DNA from: Gammaproteobacteria bacterium
GTDB lineage: Bacteria; Pseudomonadota; Gammaproteobacteria; HK1
Direction: 5' to 3'
NCBI GenBank assembly: GCA_022822245.1
Contig: JAJECB010000129.1
Span: forward strand, 1-15,043
Length of the DNA stretch: 15,043 nucleotides
This document shows positions 6,414-12,839 of this stretch, piece after piece; position 1 is the first letter of the stretch; the number at the start of each line of letters is the position of its first letter. A model generated the notes under the pieces. It saw only the letters and a program-made list of their open reading frames with translations. It had not been told where the DNA came from and ran no database searches. The translations under genes and the position numbers were made by a program.

Positions 6414-7589
6414 TCACGTGAGCCCCTCGACCCGCTCGCGCACGATGCCGCCCCGGATGAGTTCGTAGTCGTCCACCCGCCGGATCGGAGTGGGATCGAC
6501 CCCGACGAGCCGCGCGAAGTGCAGCACCAGGAGCTGCACCGGCACGTGGTAGAGGAGGGGGGTCAGCATCTCGGGGAGGCCCTGCGCCACTTCGAAGTGC
6601 GCGCCCGCGCCCGCCGTCGCGCCCGGACCGACGGTCACCGCAAGCCCGCCCGCCCGTGCGATGCCGGCGACGACCTCCTCGGCCCGATCCCGAGCGTTCC
6701 CGGGGGGGGCGAGCACGAGCACCGGTCCCCGCGTTCCCCACGTCAAGGTGAGGAAGTACTGGAGGTGCGCCCACTCCTCGAGGTCCTGCGGCACCCCGTT
6801 CAAGGGGACCTGCTCGTGGAACTTCGCGGCGCAGTACTCGGCGGTGCCCCGATTCGGGCCCGCGCCGAGGACCCACACGGTATCGGTGCCGCGATCATGG
6901 AGGCGTTCGGCGAGGGCGCGGGCGTCCGCCTCGGTCGCGTCCGCGACCTCCGGAACCGCGGCGATTGCGCGATCGACGGCGGCGCGGAGCGCGTCCGCTT
7001 CGCCCGTGGCGAGCCGCCCGCGGGCGACGCCGAGCCGGAGCGCGAGGCCAAAGAGCGCACGCAGGGTGGCGAAGTACTCCGCCATGTGGACGATGGCCCG
7101 CCTGTGCCCGCGCAGGTCGAACCCCGCCGAGCGAACCGGGCGGTGCAGGGTGCGGTCCACCATGGCGGCGAGCGGTCCGTCGAGGCTTCCGGTCACCCCG
7201 AGGACCGGGATCCCGCGGTCGCGGGTGAGGGCGACGGCCTCGCGGGTCCGCGAAGAGCCCCCCGAGTTGGAGATGGCGACGAGGACGTCGCCCGGCTCTA
7301 GGAGGGGGGTCTCGTAGCGGGCGAACTCGATTCCGGTCATCACTTCCGCGCCGATACCCGACCAGCGTCGCAGCGCGGGGAGCACGCTCCGCGCCGCGAA
7401 GAGGCTGTCGCCCGAGCCCGCGAAGACGAGCCGTCGGGCGTCCTTCAGCCACGGCTCGGTGAGGGCTCCGTCGAGCCCGTCGTCTATCGTCGCGACAAGG
7501 GATCGGTAGTCGAGGAGGGTAGTGAGCGGCTCGCGACAGTCGCTGGCGAAGCTGCCGTTCGCTTTCGGGTCGTTGGAATCGTTGCTCAT
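6414..7589 (-). CDS. SIS-domain sugar isomerase/deglycase-like protein (SIS protein A)
   Basis: Second two-lobed SIS protein, 391 residues, clearly related in plan to the one at 3955-5034 but diverged. Lobe 1 has AGSGDSLFAARSV (57-69) and the Ser loop ISNSGGSSRTREA (106-118). Lobe 2 has VLGAGPNRGTAEY (240-252) and DLEEWAHLQYF (269-279), again with Glu-x-x-His in the position used by GlmS and FrlB-type enzymes. No glutaminase domain is present. The N-terminal 25 residues are polar and probably disordered. The ATG at 7587-7589 has GAGGAAG about 10 nt upstream. It is the first gene of the minus-strand sugar locus, separated from the binding protein by a 257-bp gap with a palindromic element, so it may be co-transcribed or separately controlled. 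Isomerase, deglycase and non-catalytic sugar-phosphate sensor are all possible. Confidence 0.87.
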   Translation of the reverse strand: MSNDSNDPKANGSFASDCREPLTTLLDYRSLVATIDDGLDGALTEPWLKDARRLVFAGSGDSLFAARSVLPALRRWSGIGAEVMTGIEFARYETPLLEPGDVLVAISNSGGSSRTREAVALTRDRGIPVLGVTGSLDGPLAAMVDRTLHRPVRSAGFDLRGHRRAIVHMAEYFATLRALFGLALRLGVARGRLATGEADALRAAVDRAIAAVPEVADATEADARALAERLHDRGTDTVWVLGAGPNRGTAEYCAAKFHEQVPLNGVPQDLEEWAHLQYFLTLTWGTRGPVLVLAPPGNARDRAEEVVAGIARAGGLAVTVGPGATAGAGAHFEVAQGLPEMLTPLLYHVPVQLLVLHFARLVGVDPTPIRRVDDYELIRGGIVRERVEGLT

Positions 7590-7952
7590 CCCGGTCGAGC
7601 TTCCTCGTCGGTTCGGACCGCGGGGGTCGCAGTGGACGCCGGCGGGAGTCGCGTGCCCGCGGCGCGGTCGTCCGCGCGAGCGCGCGGCTCTCGGGAGGAG
7701 TCAGGTTCGATCGCGGGCGGCGAGCATCACCACGTACGCACGGCACGAGCGGGTCGCCCGCCCGTGGTACTTGCCGGGATGCCGCACGGCCGCGCGGGCG
7801 CCGGCGCTCTCGATTCGATGTCGCGACGGGTTCATGGCGCGACCAGGCCGTGATGGACCTTGGGCGAGTATAGAGGAACTGGCGCGGCGGAGCGTAACCG
7901 GCTGCCGCGTCGCCTGGGGCGTCCGCAACAGGACATCGGTGAATTTTCCGGG
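7590..7952. other. Intergenic region between SIS gene A and the ArsP-like gene
   Basis: This 363-bp stretch holds no convincing gene. It should contain the promoter for the sugar locus and the 3' end of the arsR-permease transcript. Visible items are a TATACT -10 candidate on the minus strand (7867-7872) and a GC hairpin at 7744-7766 (GCGGG-TCG-CCCGC core, outer CACG/CGTG pairs) with no T-run. A 44-codon frame starting in the 7830s and ending at 7701 lies just downstream of the -10 candidate, but it has no ribosome site and an Arg/His-rich sequence, so I do not call it. Confidence 0.6.
7867..7897 (-). promoter_or_regulatory. Candidate promoter upstream of SIS gene A
   Basis: On the minus strand TATACT (7867-7872) is a good -10 box. 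The only partner is a weak TTACGC at 7892-7897 with a 19-nt spacer. Transcription would start near 7860 and leave about 270 nt of leader before the ATG at 7589, which is long. It remains a candidate only. Confidence 0.3.
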
Positions 7953-9005
7953 CTAGATGGGGGCGCCGCCGAGCTCGTAGAGGAGGCCGGCGAGCATTGC
8001 CCCGCCGAGGCCGAGGCCGATGTAGAGGATGAAGACGCTCCGGCGGACGAGGGCCCAGACCGCGATGGCGGCCGGGATGCAGGAGACCGCGCCTGCGGTC
8101 GCGAAGGCGAGGGCGGCGCCGCCCGTCATGCCCATCTCGAGGAGCCCCGCGATGAGGGGGATGGCGGCGTAGCCGTTGAGGTACGTCGGGATCCCGACCA
8201 CCGCGGCGACGGGAATGGCGAACGCGCTGCCGTCGCCGACCGCGCTCGCCACCCAGGCGGCGGGGACCCAGGCCAGCATCAGGCTCTCCGCGAGGAACGC
8301 GATCGCGAGCCACTTGGTGAGGAACAGCCCGGTCTGCGTCGCGACCCGCCGGAACTCCGCGCGCCGCTCCGGCTCGTGCCAGAAGCGCCAGGCGATCGGC
8401 TTCGGTTCGCCGGGCGTGAACCCCGGACCGCAGCCGCCGCCCGATGCGTCGTCGAGGAGGGGGGTCCGAAGTCCGCCCCCGCGCTTCAGGGCGAGCACCG
8501 CGAATCCGCCGATGAGGCCCACCCCGGCCGCCGCCATCGTCTTCGCGACCGCGAACCCGGATCCGATCCCCGCCGCGGTGAGGACGAACATCTCGGGGTC
8601 CATGACCGGGGAGGCGAGCCAGAACGCCATGACCGGGGCGAGGGGGACACCGGCGTGGAGCATCGCGGCGATGATCGGGATGACCCCGCACGAGCAGAAG
8701 GGGGAGAGGGCGCCGAAGAGCGCGGCGAGCACGACGGTCCGGACCGGGTTGCCGGAGAAGACCCGGGCCACCAGCCGGTCGGACCCGCTCGCCGCCGCGT
8801 ACGCCGCGATCCCCACCGCGAGGGCGAGGAACGGGGCGATGGAGACGAGCGCCTCGAGGACGAAGCGAACGCTCGGGAGGAGCTGGGCGGAGTCGGCGAC
8901 GCCGAGGGCGAGGAGCGCGCCGAGAAAGGCGAGCACCACCCGATCCCCGGCCGCGGACCGGAGGCGGGAGAGGGGCTGCCGGAGGGCAAGGGCGAGCGCG
9001 GTCAC
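7953..9005 (-). CDS. ArsP-like permease (PF03773 family)
   Basis: Polytopic inner-membrane protein of 350 residues in the ArsP/DUF318 permease family, whose studied members export trivalent organoarsenicals. The family hallmark SPFCSCGVIPI (101-111) is present, with Cys104 and Cys106 in a membrane segment. The second half has the matching GIPTYLNGYAAIPLI (271-285) and AVSCIPAAIAVW (306-317). Between the halves is a soluble loop (about 175-225) containing DDASGGGCGPGF, adding Cys192. The frame is open far upstream through arsR, but the GTG at 9003-9005 is chosen: GGAG lies 6 nt before it and the protein then begins just before the first membrane helix. It sits 46 nt after the arsR stop and should share its promoter. 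Substrate could be methylarsenite or another metal(loid); ArsP-family members of unknown substrate are common. Confidence 0.85.
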   Translation of the reverse strand: MTALALALRQPLSRLRSAAGDRVVLAFLGALLALGVADSAQLLPSVRFVLEALVSIAPFLALAVGIAAYAAASGSDRLVARVFSGNPVRTVVLAALFGALSPFCSCGVIPIIAAMLHAGVPLAPVMAFWLASPVMDPEMFVLTAAGIGSGFAVAKTMAAAGVGLIGGFAVLALKRGGGLRTPLLDDASGGGCGPGFTPGEPKPIAWRFWHEPERRAEFRRVATQTGLFLTKWLAIAFLAESLMLAWVPAAWVASAVGDGSAFAIPVAAVVGIPTYLNGYAAIPLIAGLLEMGMTGGAALAFATAGAVSCIPAAIAVWALVRRSVFILYIGLGLGGAMLAGLLYELGGAPI

Positions 9006-9051
9006 GCCCGTCTCCGCGGCAGCTCCTCGGGGGCGGTGGCGCGCCGGTGGT

Positions 9052-9372
9052 TCACGCGGCGTCCGCCTCCGGGCGACGGCCCTCTCCCGCGCAGCATTCC
9101 TCGATGAGGTAGTGGGCGAGGGAGTGGACGAGGTCCGTGTCGGCCCGGGACCAGAGGGTGCTGCCGCGCCGGGTCTGCGAGACGAGGCCCACCTGGCAGA
9201 GCCGGCGGATGTGGTGCGTGAGGGTCGACCCGGGGACGCCGGTCGCGCGCTGGATCTCGCCCACCGTGAGGCCGTCCCCGCCCGCCCGGACGAGGTTCCG
9301 GACGATGGCGAGGCGGGTCTCGTTGCCGAGCTCGGCGAGGACCGCGGCGGCGAATGGAATCTCGATGGCCAT
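9052..9372 (-). CDS. arsR: ArsR-family metal(loid)-responsive transcriptional repressor
   Basis: Small winged-helix repressor of 106 residues. The first helix region AVLAELGNETRLAIVRNLV (10-28) and recognition helix STLTHHIRRLCQVGLV (49-64) match ArsR/SmtB proteins, and the wing lies at about 65-77. The classical ELCVC metal site is absent. Instead there is a vicinal pair Cys93-Cys94 in LIEECCAGEG near the C-terminus, as in the Acidithiobacillus ferrooxidans type of ArsR, which binds As(III) through C-terminal cysteines. Cys59 is the only other cysteine. The frame is open much further upstream, but the ATG at 9370-9372 gives the normal family length and sits right behind a strong promoter. 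It probably represses itself and the downstream ArsP-like gene, releasing DNA on binding arsenite or antimonite. Confidence 0.9.
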   Translation of the reverse strand: MAIEIPFAAAVLAELGNETRLAIVRNLVRAGGDGLTVGEIQRATGVPGSTLTHHIRRLCQVGLVSQTRRGSTLWSRADTDLVHSLAHYLIEECCAGEGRRPEADAA

Positions 9373-9378
9373 GGGCGC

Positions 9379-9407
9379 AATGTAGGGCCGCGGATCGGGC
9401 TTGTCAA
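9379..9407 (-). promoter_or_regulatory. Sigma-70-type promoter of arsR, predicted leaderless
   Basis: The minus strand has a perfect TTGACA -35 box (9402-9407), a 17-nt spacer and a TACATT -10 box (9379-9384). Only 6 nt separate the -10 box from the ATG at 9372, so the transcript should begin at or next to the start codon. No ribosome site exists upstream of this ATG, which agrees with leaderless translation. Confidence 0.8.
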
Positions 9408-9410
9408 CGG

Positions 9411-9432
9411 TATTTCTAGAAATATCGAAATA
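9411..9432. promoter_or_regulatory. Probable ArsR operator
   Basis: TATTTCTAGAAATA at 9411-9424 is a perfect 14-bp palindrome, and its right half-site GAAATA is repeated at 9427-9432. It begins 3 bp upstream of the arsR -35 box in a short AT-rich island within GC-rich DNA. AT-rich dyads at the promoter are usual for ArsR/SmtB repressors, so binding by the adjacent regulator is the natural reading. The divergent gene at 9494 could also be affected. Confidence 0.65.
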
Positions 9433-9436
9433 ACGT

Positions 9437-9458
9437 TGCATCGATACTTCGAGATGCA
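9437..9458. promoter_or_regulatory. Second inverted repeat in the divergent regulatory gap
   Basis: TGCATC (9437-9442) and GATGCA (9453-9458) are perfect 6-bp arms with a 10-bp spacer. It lies between the ArsR operator and the AllA-type gene, in the place expected for that gene's promoter. It could be a site for a separate regulator. I see no convincing plus-strand -35/-10 pair here. Confidence 0.35.
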
Positions 9459-9493
9459 CGTGCGACCTGACCTCGAACCGGAGCTGCCGCCAC

Positions 9494-10066
9494 ATGTCGA
9501 ACCCCGCCCCCGCCCCGCGCCGGCATCGTCTCGTCATCGAGCCGATGACCGAGGAGTCCTTCGCCCCCTTCGGCCGCCTCCTCGCGCCGTCGGAGGAACC
9601 CGCCGAACGAAGGGTGATGACCCCGCTCCCCTTCGAGTGCGACGGACGGACGACGGTCCACGCGATCTGGCAGCCGTGCGAGGGGCGTTCGTTCTCCCGG
9701 CTCGAGCGGCACTTCGGGGTCACCCAGACCTTCGTGCAGGTCTCGGGAAGCCCTTCCGTGGTCTGCGTCGCCGCGCCGACGGACCTCGACGACCCCCGGG
9801 CGGTCCCGCGGCCCGAGGAGGTCCGGGCGCTCCTCATCGACCCCGGCCGCCCGTTCGCGTTCGCCCGCGGCACCTGGCACTCCCTCGACCGCTATGTGCT
9901 CAGCCCCCCCGGAGCGACGTTCGTCATCCTCAACGTCGATCCGAACCCGACCCAGATCGTCGACTACGCGAACGGGACCTCCGAACGGCACGCGGACCTC
10001 GGTACCGGGCCGGAGCCCTCCCCGAACGTCGTGGATACAGGTCCGCCCCTCGTCTTCGAGGTGTAG
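9494..10066 (+). CDS. Ureidoglycolate lyase family protein (AllA type)
   Basis: Cytoplasmic cupin-fold enzyme of 190 residues. AllA releases urea and glyoxylate from ureidoglycolate, the last step of allantoin (purine) breakdown. Family features are RTTVHAIWQP (52-61), the SRLERHFGVTQTFVQVSG segment (68-85, where LERH and the T-Q-F run match AllA), and the RGTWHSLDRYVL segment (125-136), equivalent to the NVWH part of E. coli AllA. The protein is about 30 residues longer than E. coli AllA, with extra N- and C-terminal tails. The ATG at 9494 has GGAG 10 nt upstream. It is divergent from arsR and no other purine gene is nearby, so its role cannot be confirmed from context. A related cupin with another ureido substrate is possible. 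Confidence 0.85.
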   Translation: MSNPAPAPRRHRLVIEPMTEESFAPFGRLLAPSEEPAERRVMTPLPFECDGRTTVHAIWQPCEGRSFSRLERHFGVTQTFVQVSGSPSVVCVAAPTDLDDPRAVPRPEEVRALLIDPGRPFAFARGTWHSLDRYVLSPPGATFVILNVDPNPTQIVDYANGTSERHADLGTGPEPSPNVVDTGPPLVFEV

Positions 10067-10082
10067 CGAGGGGGAAATGGCC

Positions 10083-10105
10083 CACCCGGGTCGGTCGTGC
10101 GGGTG
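10083..10105 (+). terminator. Stem-loop after the AllA-type gene
   Basis: CACCCG (10083-10088) and CGGGTG (10100-10105) form a 6-bp stem with an 11-nt loop, starting 16 nt after the stop codon. No T-run follows, so any termination would be inefficient or need Rho. Confidence 0.3.
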
Positions 10106-10114
10106 CCGATTCGC

Positions 10115-10143
10115 TTTCCCTCCCGCGGTGCCCCGCCTATGAT
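10115..10143 (+). promoter_or_regulatory. Candidate promoter of the TPR-protein gene
   Basis: TATGAT (10138-10143) is a good -10 box. TTTCCC (10115-10120) at a 17-nt spacing is a poor -35. Transcription would start near 10150, just upstream of the GGGGG ribosome-site region (10164-10168) and the ATG at 10179. Confidence 0.4.
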
Positions 10144-10178
10144 CGAGCGGACCTTCGATTCGTGGGGGACATCGCCGC

Positions 10179-11567
10179 ATGCTTCGTGACGCCTACGGGC
10201 TCGACCTCTCGACCGATTCGCCCGACGCGCTCACCGCGTACGACGCGGCCGTCCGGAGCTACCTCGAGTTCCGCCTCGACGCGATCGACCACGCCAAGGC
10301 GATGCTCGAGGCGGACCCCGAGTGCGCGATGTCGCACTGCCTGCGGGGGATCCTGCTGACCGGGCTCCAGTCCGATTTCCTCGCCGGCAAGATCGGGGAG
10401 GCGCTCGCCGAAGCCGAGGCGCGGGCCGGGAGCGCCACGCCCCGCGAGCGGCTCCTGATCGCGGCCCTTCGCGCCATCCTCGAAGGCGACCCGCCGCGCG
10501 CGATCCTCGTCTGGGACCGGATCCTCGAAGACCACCCCCACGACCTCTTCGCCCTCCGACTCCAGCACAACGCAATCTTCTGGCTCGGGCGCGCCCATGG
10601 CATGCGTGACGCCATCGCCCGCGTGTTCCCGGCCTGGGACGAGAGCCGTCCCGGCTACGGGTTCCTCCTCGGGATGTACTGCTTCGCCCTCGAGGAGAGC
10701 GGCGACTACGCGCGGGCCGAGCCCTACGGGCGCCGGGCCGTCGCGATGAACGAGGACGATGTCTGGTCCATTCACGCCGTGGCGCACGTCCTCGAGATGC
10801 AGGGGCGCCTTCGCGAAGGATCGGAGTGGCTCTCGCGGCCACCCGACATCTGGGACGATCGCAACCCGATGCGCGAGCACCTGTGGTGGCACCTCGCGAT
10901 GTTCGAGGTCGAGCGGGGCCGGATCGACGAGGTGCTGGCCCTCTACGACGGGCGCTTCCGCGCGAAGCCGACCGACTTCTACCTCGACATCCAGAACTCG
11001 GCGTCGATGCTGTGGCGGCTCGAGTGCCGGGACGTGGACGTGGGTGAGCGCTGGGAGGAGCTCGCGGAGGCGTGCGCGGGCAAGATCGAGGACCACGCGC
11101 TCGCGTTCACCGAGCCGCACCACGTGATGGCGCTCGGCCGGGCGGGGCGTTTCGACGAGGTCGAGCGGGTATTCGAGTCGCTCGAGGAGTGCGCGGCGAG
11201 TCGCACGACCTGGGCCGCGAGCATCGCCCGGCGGCTGACGCTCCCCCTCTGCCGGGCGGTCGCCGCCTGCTGCCGCGGCGACTACGACGAAGCGACCGAG
11301 CTCCTCCTCCCGATCCGCGCCGACTACCCCCTCCTGGGGGCGAGCCACGCCCAGCGCGACGTGTTCGCGCAGCTCCTCAACGAGGCGGCGCTCCGCGGGC
11401 GCCGGTTCCGGCTCGCCCGCGGCCTCCTCGCCGAGCGGGTCGAGCTCCGCCCGTCGAGCGCCGACTCCTGGTCGAAGTACGCGGACGCGCTCGCCGGATG
11501 CGGGGAGGCGGAGGCGAGTGCCGCGGCCCGCGCGCGCGCCGCCGAATGCCGGGCGGCGGCCGCGTAG
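10179..11567 (+). CDS. TTC38-like tetratricopeptide repeat protein
   Basis: Soluble helical-repeat protein of 462 residues, close in length to human TTC38. I recognise several TTC38-like stretches in order: RERLLIAALRAILEGDPPRA (89-108), LEDHPHDLFALRLQHNAIF (116-134) with MRDAIARVFPAW (142-153), DDVWSIHAVAHVLEMQGR (193-210), EHLWWHLAMFEVERG (233-247), and SHAQRDVFAQLLNEAAL (389-405). No signal peptide or membrane segment is seen. TPR helix pairs suggest a protein-binding scaffold; the biochemical role of TTC38 proteins is not established as far as I know. The ATG at 10179 is preceded by a GGGGG run and gives the family N-terminus (SPDALTAYDAAVRSYLEFRL). The C-terminal 20 residues are an Ala/Arg-rich tail. 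It is followed by the acyl-CoA dehydrogenase gene after 55 bp. Confidence 0.87.
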   Translation: MLRDAYGLDLSTDSPDALTAYDAAVRSYLEFRLDAIDHAKAMLEADPECAMSHCLRGILLTGLQSDFLAGKIGEALAEAEARAGSATPRERLLIAALRAILEGDPPRAILVWDRILEDHPHDLFALRLQHNAIFWLGRAHGMRDAIARVFPAWDESRPGYGFLLGMYCFALEESGDYARAEPYGRRAVAMNEDDVWSIHAVAHVLEMQGRLREGSEWLSRPPDIWDDRNPMREHLWWHLAMFEVERGRIDEVLALYDGRFRAKPTDFYLDIQNSASMLWRLECRDVDVGERWEELAEACAGKIEDHALAFTEPHHVMALGRAGRFDEVERVFESLEECAASRTTWAASIARRLTLPLCRAVAACCRGDYDEATELLLPIRADYPLLGASHAQRDVFAQLLNEAALRGRRFRLARGLLAERVELRPSSADSWSKYADALAGCGEAEASAAARARAAECRAAAA

Positions 11568-11622
11568 CCGCCGTCCGTCCGTCCCACCGCCCGAATCGAA
11601 CGCGAAGAACCGAGGACTGAAC

Positions 11623-12828
11623 ATGGTCGCAGCCGCGATGGAAGTGATCGACCCGGCGGCGGGACAGCCGCTCGAGGACTCCGACGACATCCGCCAGATC
11701 CGCGAAGCGGTGCGCGCCCTCTGCGCCGACTACCCGGGCGAGTACTGGCGCGGGAAGGACCGCGAACGGCAGTACCCGACCGAGTTCGTGCGCGCCCTGA
11801 CCGAGGCCGGGTTCCTCGCCGTGCTGATCCCGGAGGAGTACGGGGGGAGCGGGCTCGGCACCGGGGCGGCGGCCGCGATCCTCGAGGAGATCCACGCGAG
11901 TGGCGGCAACGGGGCGGCCTGCCACGCCCAGATGTACATCATGGGCACGATCCTCCGCCACGGGAGCGCGGAGCAGAAGCGCGAGTGGCTGCCCGGGATC
12001 GCCCGCGGCGACCTCCGCCTCCAGGCGTTCGGGGTGACGGAGCCGACGAGCGGCACGAACACCCTCGGCCTCAAGACGGTGGCGGTCCGCGACGGCGACC
12101 ACTACGTTGTCAATGGGCAGAAGGTGTGGACGTCGCGGGCCGAGCACTCCGACCTCATGCTCCTCCTCGCCCGCACCACCCCCGCCGATCAGGTCGAGAA
12201 GCGGACGGACGGACTCTCCGTCTTCGTCGTGGACATGCGCGAAGCCCTCGGCAACGGCCTCACCATCCGCCCCATCCGCACGATGATCAACCACTCCACG
12301 ACCGAGGTCTTCTTCGACGACATGCGGGTCCCGGCCGGGAACCTCATCGGCGCCGAGGGCAAGGGGTTCCGCTACATCCTCGACGGCATGAACGCGGAGC
12401 GCATCGTGGTCGCGGCGGAGTGCATCGGGGATGCCCGCTGGTTCGTGGAGCGCGCGAGCGGGTACGCGAAGGAGCGGGTGGTGTTCGGCCGCCCCATCGG
12501 GCAGAACCAGGGGGTCCAGTTCCCGATCGCGCGGGCCTACGCGGAGATGCGGGCGGCGGAGCTGATGGTGCGCCAGGCGGCGGCCCTCTTCGACAACGGC
12601 CGCCCCTGCGGGGCGGAGGCGAACATGGCGAAGCACCTCGCCGCGGAGGCCGCCTGGCACGCCGCCGATACCTGCATCCAGACCTTCGGCGGGTTCGGCA
12701 TGGCCGAGGAGTACGACGTCGAGCGCAAGTTCCGCGAGACCCGCCTCTACCAGATCGCCCCCATCTCCACCAACCTCATCCTCTCCTACCTCGGCGAGCA
12801 CGTCCTCGGCATGCCCCGCTCCTACTGA
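11623..12828 (+). CDS. Acyl-CoA dehydrogenase
   Basis: FAD-dependent acyl-CoA dehydrogenase of 401 residues, which makes the alpha-beta double bond in an acyl-CoA and passes electrons to electron-transfer flavoprotein. The helical N-domain (about 20-135), the FAD loop FGVTEPTSGTNT (136-147), the beta domain with KVWTSRAEHSDLML (167-180), and the C-terminal helices with TFGGFGMAEEYDVERKF (354-370) are intact. At the usual catalytic Glu position of MCAD-type enzymes (YEGT) this protein reads QIAPISTN (377-384), so that Glu is missing. Glu259 in NAERIVVA lies where isovaleryl-CoA and long-chain dehydrogenases keep their catalytic Glu, so it is probably active. The ATG at 11623 has GAGGA six bases upstream; an open extension back to 11518 overlaps the TPR gene and is rejected. 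Substrate is unknown, perhaps branched-chain. Confidence 0.92.
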   Translation: MVAAAMEVIDPAAGQPLEDSDDIRQIREAVRALCADYPGEYWRGKDRERQYPTEFVRALTEAGFLAVLIPEEYGGSGLGTGAAAAILEEIHASGGNGAACHAQMYIMGTILRHGSAEQKREWLPGIARGDLRLQAFGVTEPTSGTNTLGLKTVAVRDGDHYVVNGQKVWTSRAEHSDLMLLLARTTPADQVEKRTDGLSVFVVDMREALGNGLTIRPIRTMINHSTTEVFFDDMRVPAGNLIGAEGKGFRYILDGMNAERIVVAAECIGDARWFVERASGYAKERVVFGRPIGQNQGVQFPIARAYAEMRAAELMVRQAAALFDNGRPCGAEANMAKHLAAEAAWHAADTCIQTFGGFGMAEEYDVERKFRETRLYQIAPISTNLILSYLGEHVLGMPRSY

Positions 12829-12839
12829 GGGTGCCCGGC

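Noticed and set aside
7701..7928. Minus-strand open frame of 75 codons in the intergenic region
   Set aside because: No ribosome site, Arg/Ala-rich, no homology I recognise; the TATACT upstream of its inner ATG is not enough.
7860..9107. Plus-strand open frame (415 codons) over the ArsP-like gene
   Set aside because: Antisense to the permease, composed of charged low-complexity sequence.
9006..9407. N-terminal extension of the ArsP-like permease through arsR
   Set aside because: Ser/Arg-rich translation in a shadow frame of arsR; a GTG with a ribosome site exists at 9005.
9373..9873. Extension of arsR upstream to 9873
   Set aside because: It would cross its own promoter and operator and overlap the AllA-type gene; the ATG at 9372 gives the normal family length.
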